Shown here in pieces: positions 26,138 to 35,693 of a DNA stretch of 64,000 nt (position 1 is its first letter; each line of letters opens with the position of its first letter). The stretch comes from Streptomonospora sp. PA3. GTDB taxonomy: Bacteria > Actinomycetota > Actinomycetes > Streptosporangiales > Streptosporangiaceae. The notes under the pieces were generated by a model. The model was given only the letters and a program-made list of their open reading frames with translations, was not told the DNA's origin and ran no database searches. The translations under genes and the position numbers were made by a program. The stretch is taken from assembly GCF_009728995.1 (NCBI RefSeq), contig NZ_VTZW01000015.1, positions 186,001-250,000 on the forward strand, in the 5' to 3' direction.

Positions 26138-28756
26138 TCATCCGCCCTCGGAGGTCACAGACCCCACCGGGATGCGGGCCGCCTGCCACGCCGGGGCGAG
26201 GGCGGCGAGCAGCCCGGCGGGGATCGCCGCCGACAGCAGCAGGGCCACGCGCGCCACCGGGATGTCGGGGACCATGTCGGACATCGCCGCGTCGGCCGCC
26301 GCGAGGCCGAAACCGGCGCCCAGCACCGCCCCCAGCACCGCTCCGAGCAGCGCGACCAGCAGCGCCTCCGCCGCCAGGGTCCGGTGCAGCTGGGAGCGCG
26401 TCAGCCCCAACGCCCTGAGCAGGGCGAACTCGCGGCTGCGCGCCATCACCGACAGCGCCAGCGTGTTGGCGATGCCCACCACCGCGATGGTCACCGCCAC
26501 GCCCAGCAGCGCCGCCACGGCCAGGAAGATGCCGTCGAACAGCCGCCCGAACTGGGCGCGCTGCGCGGCCGCGCTGGAGACCCGCACGCCCGGGTGGGCC
26601 GCCGCGGCCTCTTCGACGACCGTGCGCACCCGCTGCGCGTCCGCGTCGGCGGCCCCGATGACCAGCAGCGAGTCGTCGCGGCGGCGGTCGGGGAACAGTG
26701 CGGCGAAGTCGGGCGGGGCCAGGGTGAAGCCGCCGGGGAAGTCCGCCTTCGCGGTCACCGCCGCGATGCGCACGCGGACGCGCTCGCCCGGGACTCCGTC
26801 CGCGCCGCCGGATTCGGTGCCGGCCGGAACGGCGAGGGCGACCGCGTCCCCCACCTGCACGCCCAGCCGCTGCGCGTCGTCCTCGGCGATCGAGGCCCGC
26901 CCCGGTCCCACGTCTGCCAGGCTCCCCGCGGTGGTCCCCGCCGCGAGATCGGTGCCCAACCGCGCGCCCGGGTAGGTGTTGATCCGGACGGGTGCCGCGC
27001 CGCCGCCGTCCGCTCCCGCCGCGACCAGTCGCGCCTGCCCGCGGCGCACCCGGATGACCTCATCCAGCACCGGACTTCGGCGCAACTGCTCCGCGAGGCC
27101 GCCGGGCAGCCGCGGCCCCCCAGCGGCATCCCCCTGCCCGCCGGTCTCCGCGGGCAGCAGGGCGTAATCCGCCGGCAGCTCCCGCGCCATCAGGTGGGCC
27201 AGGGTCGCCTCGACCGACGCGCTGACCACCGAGTAGCCGGTGATCAGCCCCGCCCCCACAGCGAGGGCCACGACGGCGGTGGCGGTTCTGCGCGGCGAGC
27301 GGCGCGCGTTGCCGGCGGCGAGCCGTCCCGGCACGCCCAGGAGGCCCAGCGGCCGTTCCGCCGTCCGGGCCGCCGCCGACACCAGCCGCGGCGCCGCGAG
27401 CAGCACGGCGGCGAAGGCGAGCCCTCCCCCGCCCGCGACCACCGCCATGGCCGCGGCTCCCGGCTCAGCGGTCAACCCCGCGGCGGTCACCGCCGCCGAC
27501 GCCGCCGCGAAGACGCCGGCCGCGACCAGCCGCCGCCGCGCGGCGCGCCGCGCGCCGATCGCATCCGCGTCCTCGGCGGCGGCGTCGCGCAGCGCGGCCA
27601 GCGGCGCGGTGCGGGTGGCCAGGTAAGCGGGCCGAAGCGCCGCCGCCACGGTGGTCACCACGCCCACCGCCAGCCCGATCAGCACCGCCCCGGGCCGCAC
27701 TACCGCCGACAGGTCGTCGACGCCCGGCCCGAACACTCCCGCGGCCTTCGGGAGCGCATCGCTGATGCGCACCGCGCCCAGTGCCGTGCCGATCCCCGCG
27801 AGCACGCCCAGGGCCGATGCCAGGGCTCCGACTGCGAGCGCTTCGGCGAGCACGCCGGCGAAGACCTGCCGGCGCGCCGCACCCAGGCAGCGCAGCAGCG
27901 CCGTCTCGGCCAGCCTGCGGTTCACCAGCACCGCGAAGGTGTTGTTGATGACCAGCCCCGCCACGAACAGCGCGACCGCCGCGAACAGCAGCAGCGCGAC
28001 GCCGATCGTGCGCGACTGCACGCCCGCCTCCTCGGCCTTCATCCGCCCGAACTCCGCGCCGGTGAGCACCTCTCCCCGGTCGCCCAGCACTCCGGCCACG
28101 GCCGCGCGCACCCGTTCGGGCGCGACACCGTCGGCCGCGCGCACCGCGATCTCGCCGAAGCCTTCGGCGCCGGTGATCCGCCGGGCGGTGGCGGGCGTGA
28201 ACGCGACGGCGCCGCGCTGGGCGGCCTCCCGGTCGAGCCCGAAGTCGATCAGCCCGGTGATGGTGAATACGTGCTCGGCTCCGTCGCGGCCGACGACCGC
28301 GACGGTGTCGCCGAGGCCGTAGCCCGCGCTCTGCGCGGTCGTGGTGGCCAGCGCCGCCTCGCCGGACGCGGCGGGCAGCCGCCCCTCGGCCGCGGGGAGG
28401 CGCGTCACCGCTCCTCCTGCGGAAAGCGCCAAAGCCGGCGCCTGCCCCAGTGGGGCGCCGTCGCCGTCCAGCAGCACCGCCTGCCCGCGCACGGTGCCGG
28501 TGGCCGCGGACACCCCCGGCAGGGCCCGCACCCGCTCCAGTGCGGCGGCGGGGACGGCTCCGCCCGCCTCGGCGGGCAGCACGACGGCGTCGACGCGGTC
28601 GGCACCGCCCTCGGCCTGGGAGGCGAAGCGCGCGTCGAGGCTGTCGGTGAACACGAGTGTCGCGGTGACGAATGCGGCGCCCAGGACGATCGCGAGGGCG
28701 GTGGCGGCGAAGCGGCCCTTGTGCATCCGCAGGCCGGCCAGTGTGGTGCGCAGCAT
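26138..28756 (-). CDS. MacB/FtsX-type ABC transporter permease
   Basis: 872 aa. The N-terminal helix ([20 protein letters not shown]) is followed by an extracellular domain, an FtsX domain around 260-390, a second extracellular domain, and a C-terminal FtsX domain (around 750-870) with [45 protein letters not shown]. Two FtsX domains in one chain is the usual actinobacterial form. The ATG lies 4 bp after the ATPase stop, so the two are coupled. The pair is divergent from a two-component system that may sense envelope stress and control it. Confidence 0.88.
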   Translation of the reverse strand: MLRTTLAGLRMHKGRFAATALAIVLGAAFVTATLVFTDSLDARFASQAEGGADRVDAVVLPAEAGGAVPAAALERVRALPGVSAATGTVRGQAVLLDGDGAPLGQAPALALSAGGAVTRLPAAEGRLPAASGEAALATTTAQSAGYGLGDTVAVVGRDGAEHVFTITGLIDFGLDREAAQRGAVAFTPATARRITGAEGFGEIAVRAADGVAPERVRAAVAGVLGDRGEVLTGAEFGRMKAEEAGVQSRTIGVALLLFAAVALFVAGLVINNTFAVLVNRRLAETALLRCLGAARRQVFAGVLAEALAVGALASALGVLAGIGTALGAVRISDALPKAAGVFGPGVDDLSAVVRPGAVLIGLAVGVVTTVAAALRPAYLATRTAPLAALRDAAAEDADAIGARRAARRRLVAAGVFAAASAAVTAAGLTAEPGAAAMAVVAGGGGLAFAAVLLAAPRLVSAAARTAERPLGLLGVPGRLAAGNARRSPRRTATAVVALAVGAGLITGYSVVSASVEATLAHLMARELPADYALLPAETGGQGDAAGGPRLPGGLAEQLRRSPVLDEVIRVRRGQARLVAAGADGGGAAPVRINTYPGARLGTDLAAGTTAGSLADVGPGRASIAEDDAQRLGVQVGDAVALAVPAGTESGGADGVPGERVRVRIAAVTAKADFPGGFTLAPPDFAALFPDRRRDDSLLVIGAADADAQRVRTVVEEAAAAHPGVRVSSAAAQRAQFGRLFDGIFLAVAALLGVAVTIAVVGIANTLALSVMARSREFALLRALGLTRSQLHRTLAAEALLVALLGAVLGAVLGAGFGLAAADAAMSDMVPDIPVARVALLLSAAIPAGLLAALAPAWQAARIPVGSVTSEGG

Positions 28757-28760
28757 CGGC

Positions 28761-29564
28761 TCAGCCCTCCAGCTTCAGCAGGTGCGCCGAGACGGCTTCG
28801 GCGGTGGGGGCGGCGAGTTCGTCGGCGAGGCGGCCGTCGCGCAGGAAGACGACCCGGTCGGCGTAGGAGGCGGCGACGGGGTCGTGGGTGACCATGACTA
28901 CGGTCTGGCCGAGTTCGCGCACCGAGTCGGCCAGGAAGCCGAGGATCTCGGCGCCGGAGCGGGAGTCGAGGTTGCCGGTGGGCTCGTCGGCGTAGACGAC
29001 CTCGGGCGCGTGCAGCAGCGCGCGGGCGACGGCGACGCGCTGCTGCTGGCCACCGGAGAGCTTCGCGGGGAGGTGGTCCAGCCGGTCGGCGAGGCCGGTG
29101 ACCTCGACGATGCGGTCGAACCGGGCGCGGTCGGGGGCGCGGCCGGCGATGCGCGCGGGCAGCAGGATGTTCTGCTCGGCGGTGAGCATCGGCAGCAGGT
29201 TGAAGGCCTGGAAGACGAAGCCGACGCGGTCGCGCCGCAGAAGGGTGAGCCGCCGGTCGTCCAACCGGGAGATGTCGGTGCCGCCGAGGCGGACGGTGCC
29301 CGACGTGGGGGCGTCCAGCCCGGAGAGGCAGTGCATGAGCGTGGACTTGCCGGATCCGGAGGGGCCCATGATGGCGGTGAAGGCGCCGCGGGCGAACGCC
29401 ACGCTGACCTCGTCCAGGGCGCATACGGCGGAGTCGCCGGTCCCGTAGGTCTTGGTGAGCGCGTGGGCGGCGACGGCGGGCGGGGCGGATCCGTCTTCGG
29501 GCGCGGGCGCGGTTTCGGCGGCGGTGCCGGCCGATGGGCGGGTACCGCGCGATGCGGGTGGCAA
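28761..29564 (-). CDS. MacB-type ABC transporter ATP-binding protein
   Basis: 267 aa from TTG at 29562-29564 with AGGAGA about 8 nt upstream. Motifs: Walker [11 protein letters not shown]-loop [13 protein letters not shown], signature [15 protein letters not shown], Walker [13 protein letters not shown], switch [19 protein letters not shown] and the NLLP block are typical of the LolD/MacB group. The leading 30 residues are Pro/Ala-rich and may be linker. The much longer open frame upstream runs over the opposite-strand HK gene and is not used. Confidence 0.88.
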   Translation of the reverse strand: MPPASRGTRPSAGTAAETAPAPEDGSAPPAVAAHALTKTYGTGDSAVCALDEVSVAFARGAFTAIMGPSGSGKSTLMHCLSGLDAPTSGTVRLGGTDISRLDDRRLTLLRRDRVGFVFQAFNLLPMLTAEQNILLPARIAGRAPDRARFDRIVEVTGLADRLDHLPAKLSGGQQQRVAVARALLHAPEVVYADEPTGNLDSRSGAEILGFLADSVRELGQTVVMVTHDPVAASYADRVVFLRDGRLADELAAPTAEAVSAHLLKLEG

Positions 29565-29854
29565 TGTCGGTTCTCCTGACCTGTCTGGGGGTGGGCGGCG
29601 CCTCCGGCGGACACCGGGGCCTCCGGGGTGTGGAGGGGGTCGGGCGGCGCGCCGGGGCGCGGCGCCGACGTCTGTCCTCCGGCCACCGGTGGACCGCGGG
29701 TGTCCGGGCGGCACGGCTGACGCTAGGAACGCCGCCCGGGCCCGGGCATCGCACACACGGGCCTGCCGCCTGCCGCTTTCGGGTGGCCGCCGCACCGGCC
29801 GACCGGCACTTTCGGGGGAGGGGTCGGCAGCCGTGCGCCGGTTACAGTTCGGGT

Positions 29855-31540
29855 GTGCGAGGAGAGGGGAAGGCGCCGGGCACCGCGCGGCGCTCGGCGC
29901 GGACGGCGGCCCGCCCGCTCGGGCGGTGGATGCGGGGCCGGTGGCCCGCGCGGATCCGCGACGCCCTGCTGGCGGCGTCGGTGGTGCTGTGCGGCCTCGG
30001 CATCCTGGCGACCACGGGCCCCACCGGGCCGGTCTCGGTGTTCCTCCCGCTCCTGACGCTGGCCGCGCTGGCGACCGGCCGCGCCTCGGCGGAGCCCCGG
30101 ATCGCGCCGCTGTGGCTGGGCGGGACACTGCTGTGGTGCCTGGGGCGCGCGGTGCTGGATGCCGAGCCGTGGTCGGGGATGGCCGACGCCATCATCACCG
30201 TGATGTTCGGCGTGCTGCCGTGGCTCATCGGCCGCCACCTCCGCCAGCGCGGCGCTCTCCTGCACGCCGGGTGGCAGCGCGCGGCCTCCCTGGAGCGGGA
30301 GCTGGCGGCCGTATCCGAGCAGGAGCGGTTGCGCGAGCGCGCCCGCATCGCCGAGGAGATGCACGACTCGCTCGGCCACGAGCTGAGTCTGATGGCCGTG
30401 CGCGCCGGTGCGCTGGAGGTGGCGCCGGGGCTCGCCGAGGACGAGTTCCGGCACGCGGCGGGCGATCTGCGCCAGGGGGCGACGACGGCGATCGAGCGCC
30501 TGCAGGAGATCATCGGGGTGCTCGACTCCGGCGCGGCCGAAGCCGCGGGAGAACGCGGCGAGGACGCGGGGGCCGCGGGCGGCGGGAGAGCCGCCGCGAC
30601 CGAGGAAGGCTCCGCCCCGGAGAGCGGGCGGAGTGGCGGGGTCGCCGCCCTCGTGCGCCGGGCCGAGGCGGCGGGCATGCGGGTGGCCTGGGACGGCCGG
30701 GAGCCGGGCGGTCTCGATCCGGTCGCGCGCCTGGCCGAAGCGGTGGTGCGCGAGGCGCTGACCAACGCCGCCAAGCACGCACCCGGCGCGCCCGTGGCGG
30801 TCTCCTGCACCGAGGCGGTGGGCAGGCGCTTCGGCCCCTTCGCGCTCGGTGAGGGCGCCACGGTGGCGGAGGTGTCCAGCGGCCCCGCCGGCGCGTCGGA
30901 TGCCGCCGGCCCCTCCGGCGGCGGCCGCGGCCTGTCCCGGCTGGCGGAGCGGGTGCGCGACGCCGGCGGGACGCTGGAGGCGGGCCCGCGCGGCGACGGC
31001 GGGTTCCGCGTGGCGGCGCGCATCCCGCACGGCCGTCCTGCGGCCGGGACCGCGCCGAGCGGGCGCGCGGACGCGCGCCGGTCCCGCCACCGCTCGCGCG
31101 AGCTGGTATCGGTGCTGGTGGTGTGCGTGGGCCTGCTGCTACCGCTGATCGTCGCCTGGTACTCCTATGCCGCCTACCTGGAGCGCGCGGCCTCCATCGG
31201 CGCGGCGGACTACGCGGCGATCACCGTCGGGCAGCCGCGTTCGGCAGCGCAGGACGTGCTGCCGGAGGCGTCGCTGCAGGGCACCGCGCTGGTACCGGGG
31301 GCGCTTACGGGTGCGGTCGGCGGCGACACGACACCGGACTGCGACTTCTACCGCTCCGGGCTGGGCCCGGCGTGGTCGCCCGCCTACGTCTACCGCGTCT
31401 GCTACGAAGACGGCCGCGTGGCGGCCAAGTGCAGCTACCAGCGCGCTCGGTCGCTGGCCCCCGACGCGCTGAGCTGCGAGGGAGCCGCCGCGCCCGGAAC
31501 CCGCCCGATCGGCGGCAGCGGGGTTGAGGGGGGCGCGTGA
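29855..31540 (+). CDS. NarL-family sensor histidine kinase with extra C-terminal membrane domain
   Basis: 561 aa. Four hydrophobic helices near the N-terminus are followed by HisKA_3 (IAEEMHDSLGHELSLMAVRAG, His near 170) and an HATPase region with the N-box EALTNAAKHA and GRGLSRLAERV...GGTLEAG. Beyond this comes another membrane helix (about 413-440, VSVLVVCVGLLLPLIVAWYS) and a roughly 120-residue outer domain with ITVGQPRSAAQDVLPEA and two Cys. Such a tail is unusual for this family. The GTG at 29855 has no ribosome site but follows TACAGT by a few bases, suggesting a leaderless start. Confidence 0.8.
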   Translation: MRGEGKAPGTARRSARTAARPLGRWMRGRWPARIRDALLAASVVLCGLGILATTGPTGPVSVFLPLLTLAALATGRASAEPRIAPLWLGGTLLWCLGRAVLDAEPWSGMADAIITVMFGVLPWLIGRHLRQRGALLHAGWQRAASLERELAAVSEQERLRERARIAEEMHDSLGHELSLMAVRAGALEVAPGLAEDEFRHAAGDLRQGATTAIERLQEIIGVLDSGAAEAAGERGEDAGAAGGGRAAATEEGSAPESGRSGGVAALVRRAEAAGMRVAWDGREPGGLDPVARLAEAVVREALTNAAKHAPGAPVAVSCTEAVGRRFGPFALGEGATVAEVSSGPAGASDAAGPSGGGRGLSRLAERVRDAGGTLEAGPRGDGGFRVAARIPHGRPAAGTAPSGRADARRSRHRSRELVSVLVVCVGLLLPLIVAWYSYAAYLERAASIGAADYAAITVGQPRSAAQDVLPEASLQGTALVPGALTGAVGGDTTPDCDFYRSGLGPAWSPAYVYRVCYEDGRVAAKCSYQRARSLAPDALSCEGAAAPGTRPIGGSGVEGGA

Positions 31541-32196
31541 TCCGGGTGCTGCTGGCCGACGACGAGGCGCTGATCCGGGTGGGTGTGCGTACGATCCTCT
31601 CGGCCGACGCCGGTATCGAGGTCGTCGGCGAGGCCGGGACCGGCGCGGAGCTCGTCGCGCTGGCCGCCGAGCAGCGTCCCGACGTCGCGCTCGTCGACAT
31701 CCAGATGCCCGGCGGCGACGGCCTCGGCGCAATCGCCGAGGTGCGCCGGGTCTCCCCCGGCACCGCCGTGGCCATGCTGACGACCTTCGGCAAGGACGAC
31801 TACGTGGTGCGCGCGCTGGGCGAGGGCGCCAACGGGTTCCTGCTCAAGGCGGGCGACCCGCGCGAGCTGATCGCCGGTGTGAACACGGTCGCCGCGGGCG
31901 GCGCGTGCCTGTCGCCCAAGCTCGCACGGCGCCTGGCCGGTCGGCTCCGCCGCGAGCCGGCCGCACCGGATCCGGCCGCGGAGGCGTCTCGCAGGCTGGA
32001 GGCGCTCAGCCCGCGCGAGCGCGACGTGCTGGCGCTGATCGGCGAGGGCCTGTCCAACGCCGCCATCGCCCGGCGCCTCCACCTGGCCGAGGACACGGTG
32101 AAGACCCATGTCAGCTCGGTGCTGTCGCGGCTCGGGGCGGACAACCGCGTGCAGGCGGCCATCGCGGCCTACCAGGCGGGGCTGGTCGAGGGGTGA
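31537..32196 (+). CDS. NarL/FixJ-family response regulator
   Basis: 219 aa. The receiver domain has DDE at 8-10 and the phospho-acceptor Asp54 in ALVDIQMPGGDG, with Thr in MLTTFG and Lys in FLLKAGDP. The C-terminal LuxR HTH has LSPRERDVLALIGEGLSNAAIARRLHLAEDTVKTHVSSVL. GTG at 31537 overlaps the kinase stop (GTGA), so the two are co-translated. Likely controls the divergent ABC pair. Confidence 0.92.
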   Translation: MIRVLLADDEALIRVGVRTILSADAGIEVVGEAGTGAELVALAAEQRPDVALVDIQMPGGDGLGAIAEVRRVSPGTAVAMLTTFGKDDYVVRALGEGANGFLLKAGDPRELIAGVNTVAAGGACLSPKLARRLAGRLRREPAAPDPAAEASRRLEALSPRERDVLALIGEGLSNAAIARRLHLAEDTVKTHVSSVLSRLGADNRVQAAIAAYQAGLVEG

Positions 32197-32273
32197 ACGC
32201 GAGCGGCGCCTCCCGCTGGTTCGGGAGGCGGCCCGCAGCCCTGTGACCGGCCACGGCCGCACCGGCCGGCCCG

Positions 32274-32852
32274 TCACCCGGCGGAGCTTCGGGACTCCTC
32301 CAGCAGGCGGCCGCCCTCGATGAGGGCTTGGCGGGCGGCCGCGACCATCCACAGGAGGGTGAAGGCGATGACCGTGAGGTTCTTGGCCGCCAGGAGGCAC
32401 GCCCAGTAGAGGTCGTGCGCCGAAGCGGGCAGCCACAGGGGGACGACCTGCTCGGGGACGATGTTGAAGACGGCGGCGAGGGCGAGCAGCAGGGCGCCCT
32501 GCCAGAGCAGACTGGGCCACCGGCGGTCGGCGAACGCCCGCACGCGGCGGAGGACCGGCAGGTGGTTCCACCGCCGGACGCGCTCGTCGCCGAGGACGGC
32601 GATCCGCAGCACGAGGTAGACCAGCAGCACGCGTGCGCCCTCGGCCAGCACCTCCAGCGCGACGTGCGCCGGGGCGGAGAACGCCTCCCCCCACAGGGCC
32701 ACCGTGAAGCGCTCGGCCGCCGGGATGAGCGAGACGCCCACCACGAGAAAGGGATGCCGGGCGTAGCAGCCCAGCGCCCAGCGCGGCGCCTCCAGGGCGA
32801 GGCGCAGCTGGCTGCGGTCGGTTGGCAGTCGGGGCGATGGGAGCTGTCGCAC
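32274..32852 (-). CDS. Membrane protein of unknown function under MarR control
   Basis: 192 aa. There are four hydrophobic stretches (HPFLVVGVSLIP; ARVLLVYLVLRIAVL; LLWQGALLLALAAVFNIV; TVIAFTLLWMVAAAR). GTG at 32850-32852 has AGGAGGACAC before it. It is divergent from the MarR gene, with MarR-type palindromes in the shared gap, so it is the probable target. No family recognised. Confidence 0.65.
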   Translation of the reverse strand: MRQLPSPRLPTDRSQLRLALEAPRWALGCYARHPFLVVGVSLIPAAERFTVALWGEAFSAPAHVALEVLAEGARVLLVYLVLRIAVLGDERVRRWNHLPVLRRVRAFADRRWPSLLWQGALLLALAAVFNIVPEQVVPLWLPASAHDLYWACLLAAKNLTVIAFTLLWMVAAARQALIEGGRLLEESRSSAG

Positions 32853-32872
32853 TGTGTCCTCCTGGCGAATCG

Positions 32873-32910
32873 CTTTAGTTCACTAAAGTAAATTATTCAG
32901 TAGACTAAAG
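32873..32910. promoter_or_regulatory. Pair of MarR-type operators
   Basis: CTTTAGTTCACTAAAG (32873-32888) is a perfect 7-bp inverted repeat with a 2-nt spacer. A second site, ATTCAGTAGACTAAAG (32895-32910), has the same spacing with two mismatches. Centres are 22 bp apart, two helix turns. The gap is unusually A+T-rich and separates the membrane protein from the MarR gene. Confidence 0.75.
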
Positions 32911-32964
32911 CAGTAGTGCCAGCACTATCGATCCGACACCGAACCGCGAAGGGACGACAGACCG

Positions 32965-33453
32965 TTGAGCGACGCCGAATCAGCACCGGCCGCGACTGGA
33001 GCCGACCTGGGCCGGCGACTGAGCACCGCCGTGGTGCTCTTCCATGAGGCCGTCGGGCAGCGGCTCGGACTGCGGGCGGTCGACCACCGCGCGTTCGGGC
33101 TGATCGAGCGCGAAGGTCCGCTGACCGCCGGCGCGCTGGCCGAACTGACGGCGCTGACCCCCGGCGCCGTGACGGGCCTCGTCGACCGGCTGAGCCGGCT
33201 GGGCTACGTGCGCCGCACACCCGATCCCGCCGACCGGCGGCGAGTCCTCATCTCGGTCGACGCCGACGCGCGCCCCGACTTCGGCGACGCGTTCGCCGGG
33301 CTGGCGAAGGCGATGGGAGAGCTGACGGCCGGATACGACGCCGCCGAGACCGCAGTGATCGAGGACTACCTCACCAACACGATCGCGATCCTGGAAGCCG
33401 AGACCCGCCGACTGACCGCACCCGGCGGCGGTGATACCACGGCATCGGATTAG
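32965..33453 (+). CDS. MarR-family transcriptional regulator
   Basis: 162 aa. The winged HTH is complete: LTAGALAELTALTPGAVTGLVDRLSRLGYVRRTPDPADRRRVLI, including the DRR wing motif. TTG at 32965 is the start, 12 nt after GAAGGGA. It is divergent from the membrane protein gene and probably represses both it and itself through the two sites between them. Confidence 0.85.
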   Translation: MSDAESAPAATGADLGRRLSTAVVLFHEAVGQRLGLRAVDHRAFGLIEREGPLTAGALAELTALTPGAVTGLVDRLSRLGYVRRTPDPADRRRVLISVDADARPDFGDAFAGLAKAMGELTAGYDAAETAVIEDYLTNTIAILEAETRRLTAPGGGDTTASD

Positions 33454-33659
33454 GCCCGGTACCTTCGGCTCCGCCCTCCGGGGACCGCCGGCAACAGCGG
33501 CACGGAGCCACCCGCCCACCGCGCCGCTTCCCCGGCCGCTCATCCGGCGGAAGGGGTGAGAGAGACCGGGGCTGATGGCGAGGACGGGGCAGCGGGTAGC
33601 GGATGCGCGCGGCGGATAGTCGGGGGTGGACGACGGCGGACGGCGAATGGCGCAGATCC

Positions 33660-33960
33660 GCGCGAACCGGTCCCGTTGTTCAGCGGTTGCCCGCCCGACG
33701 ATGTCGACGACGGCCGGCGGAGGTTTCGGCCCGCGCGGATCGGTTCCCGCCTCCTCCGGTTACGCGCGACGAGGGCGGCGAGGACGGCGAAGGGCTCGGC
33801 CCCCAGGAATCGGTTCGGGTGCCCGCCGGTCGCCCACACGACGAAGACGGCAACGACAGCACACGGCGCGCGGACATCGGTCCGGGCGCCCACGGCGACG
33901 CGCCCGACGGGGCAGCGACGGCCGGCGGATGGCCGGGCTGAGCGACCACCGCTTGCCCAC
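33660..33960. repeat. Degenerate tandem array, minus orientation (module 1, left arm)
   Basis: About four imperfect repeats spaced near 70 bp with the core ATCGGTTCGGGTGCCCGC (clearest at 33809), reverse complement of the core in the array at 34600. It is the outer left part of the first composite module. No gene is supported from 33454 to 35487. Confidence 0.6.
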
Positions 33961-34013
33961 AACGGATGGCGGGACACCCGACGCGCCAGCGAGGACGGCG
34001 GAGCATCCGGGGC

Positions 34014-34400
34014 GTGGACATTTCGGGCATATCGCTTCGGGTGGCTCGACGATGCGCACCGGTGGCGCGCGGTGGCGCTGTGCGGCACACAGGAGCACGG
34101 GATCTTCCGGGATACGGAAGGAAACCGGGGTAGTTTGTCCGGAATGCCAGGCCGTGGCGGGGCCGGGAGCAGCCGGGACGCCACGAGGTGCGCGGATGGA
34201 TCGCCGCGGGCGCGGATTCCGATCCAAACGCCATGATCATCGCTACCCCAGGCCGCGCCGACCGCCTCGGCGCCCCCGCATACCGGACATCACCGGACCA
34301 AACGAAACCTCGTAGCGCCCGATATGCGGCCGGAGGCCGCCCGCGCGATCGCGGGGCGCATCTCGTCGCCCCACGGCCGCCACATGAGTCGCCTATGCGC
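34014..34400. repeat. Conserved core of repeat module 1
   Basis: About 390 bp homologous to 59985-60380 in inverted orientation. Shared exact blocks include GGAAGGAAACCGGGGT (34116-34131 and, inverted, 60254-60269) and AAACGCCATGATCATC (34226-34241 and inverted). An open frame crosses it, but an indel between the two copies breaks any shared frame, so it is not read as coding. Confidence 0.75.
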
Positions 34401-34420
34401 GGATTCCGTGCCCGGTTCCC

Positions 34421-34484
34421 GCGCCGAGGGTGTCGCTGGGGCCACTCTCGGCGCCGAGAGTGGCCCCAGCGACACCCTCGGCGC
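34421..34484. repeat. Perfect 64-bp palindrome (dispersed palindrome family)
   Basis: Two 32-nt arms, GCGCCGAGGGTGTCGCTGGG... and its exact reverse complement, without spacer. Compared with the copy at 16721 two positions differ in the left arm (T to C, A to G), and both have the matching change in the right arm. Confidence 0.92.
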
Positions 34485-34599
34485 GCCCGGCGCGGGAGAG
34501 AGTTACATCAAATCGGGCATTCGGGGTTCCGATTCAGATGCGCTGGTGGAAGTGGCGCACCCGAATGCCCCCACCGCGCCACCGCCCCCGTCGCTGGGG

Positions 34600-35290
34600 C
34601 CACCGGCGAGCACCGGGTGCGCTGGGCGCGGGCTGTCCCCGCGCCGCCCTCGCCGCCCTCGTCGCGCGGGCCACCGGCGAGCACCCGAACCGACGGGCAC
34701 GGGCCGAGCCACCCGCAGTCCTTACTGCCCCCGTCGCATGCCGGACCAGCCTCCACCGGGACCGATCGGCACGGGCCGAGCCACCCGCCGCCCTCGCCGC
34801 CCCGTCGGATGACCAGCCGTCCGCCTCCTGCAACCGGTGACCGCCCAGCCCGGCCGCCCGGCGCCGTCGCGGGCCACCGGCGGGCACCCGGATCGTTGGG
34901 CGCGGGCTGTCCCCGCGCCGACCTCGTCACATGCTCAACCGGCGGGCACCCGAACCGATCCGAGTGGGTTGATCGACCCGCCGCCCTCACTGCCTCCGTT
35001 TGGCGATCAACCGGCGGGCACCGGGTGCGCTGGGCGCAGGCTGTCCCCGCGCCGCCCTCGCCGCCCCCGTCGCTGGGGCCACCGGCGAGCACCCGAACCG
35101 ACGGGCACGGGCCGAGCCACCCGCAGTCCTTACTGCCCCCGTCGCATGCCGCACCGGCCTCCACCGGGACAGATCCGCGAGGGCTGGTCCACCCGCCGCC
35201 CTCGCCGCATGCTCAACCGGCGGGCACCCGAACCGATGGGGACAGGCCGAGCCACCCGCCGCCCCCTGCTCTCGTCGCCCTTCACGCCGC
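34600..35290. repeat. Degenerate tandem array, plus orientation (module 1, right arm)
   Basis: About nine units of roughly 63-75 bp (one longer, about 125 bp) with the core ACCGGCGAGCACCCGAACCG, followed by a G+C-rich tail ending GCCGCCCTCGCCGCC. A larger internal duplication pairs 34672-34745 with 35080-35153 almost exactly. Units vary too much for CRISPR. Confidence 0.75.
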
Positions 35291-35445
35291 GCGCACCGCG
35301 AACGGTCCGCGCAGGCCGAACCGCCCCTGTCCAACCCCACCAGCGGGCTCACCGAACGGCATCGGGCCAGGGCGCGGCCCGCGCCCGGCCCCCGCCCGGC
35401 CCGCGCCGGCCGGCACTCCCCCGGAACCGCCCCCCGGATACGACG

Positions 35446-35482
35446 AAGCCCCGGTCCGCAGCGCGGCTGCGGGCCGGGGCTT
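35446..35482 (-). terminator. Terminator after tRNA-Lys
   Basis: 16-bp stem (35446-35461 with 35467-35482; one G-T wobble) and 5-nt loop, a few bases beyond the tRNA 3' end on the minus strand. Confidence 0.75.
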
Positions 35483-35487
35483 TGCTG

Positions 35488-35560
<73 letters not shown>

Positions 35561-35693
35561 GAGGGGCCGGCGGCGCGATGCCGCATCGGCGGGGATCGAC
35601 TCTCGGGTGGACTCTCCCCTTCTCGTCTCCCAGTTTACCGGATGTTCCCGGCGTCCTCGGCCCGGCGCCGTGCCGCCTGCATCACACGGACGC

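Noticed and set aside
33556..34315. Open frames across module 1 core and left array
   Set aside because: No domain, composition like frame noise, and the homologous core in module 2 has an indel that breaks the shared frame.
34600..35290. Possible CRISPR array
   Set aside because: Repeats are degenerate, tails between cores are themselves related instead of unique spacers, and no cas genes are present.
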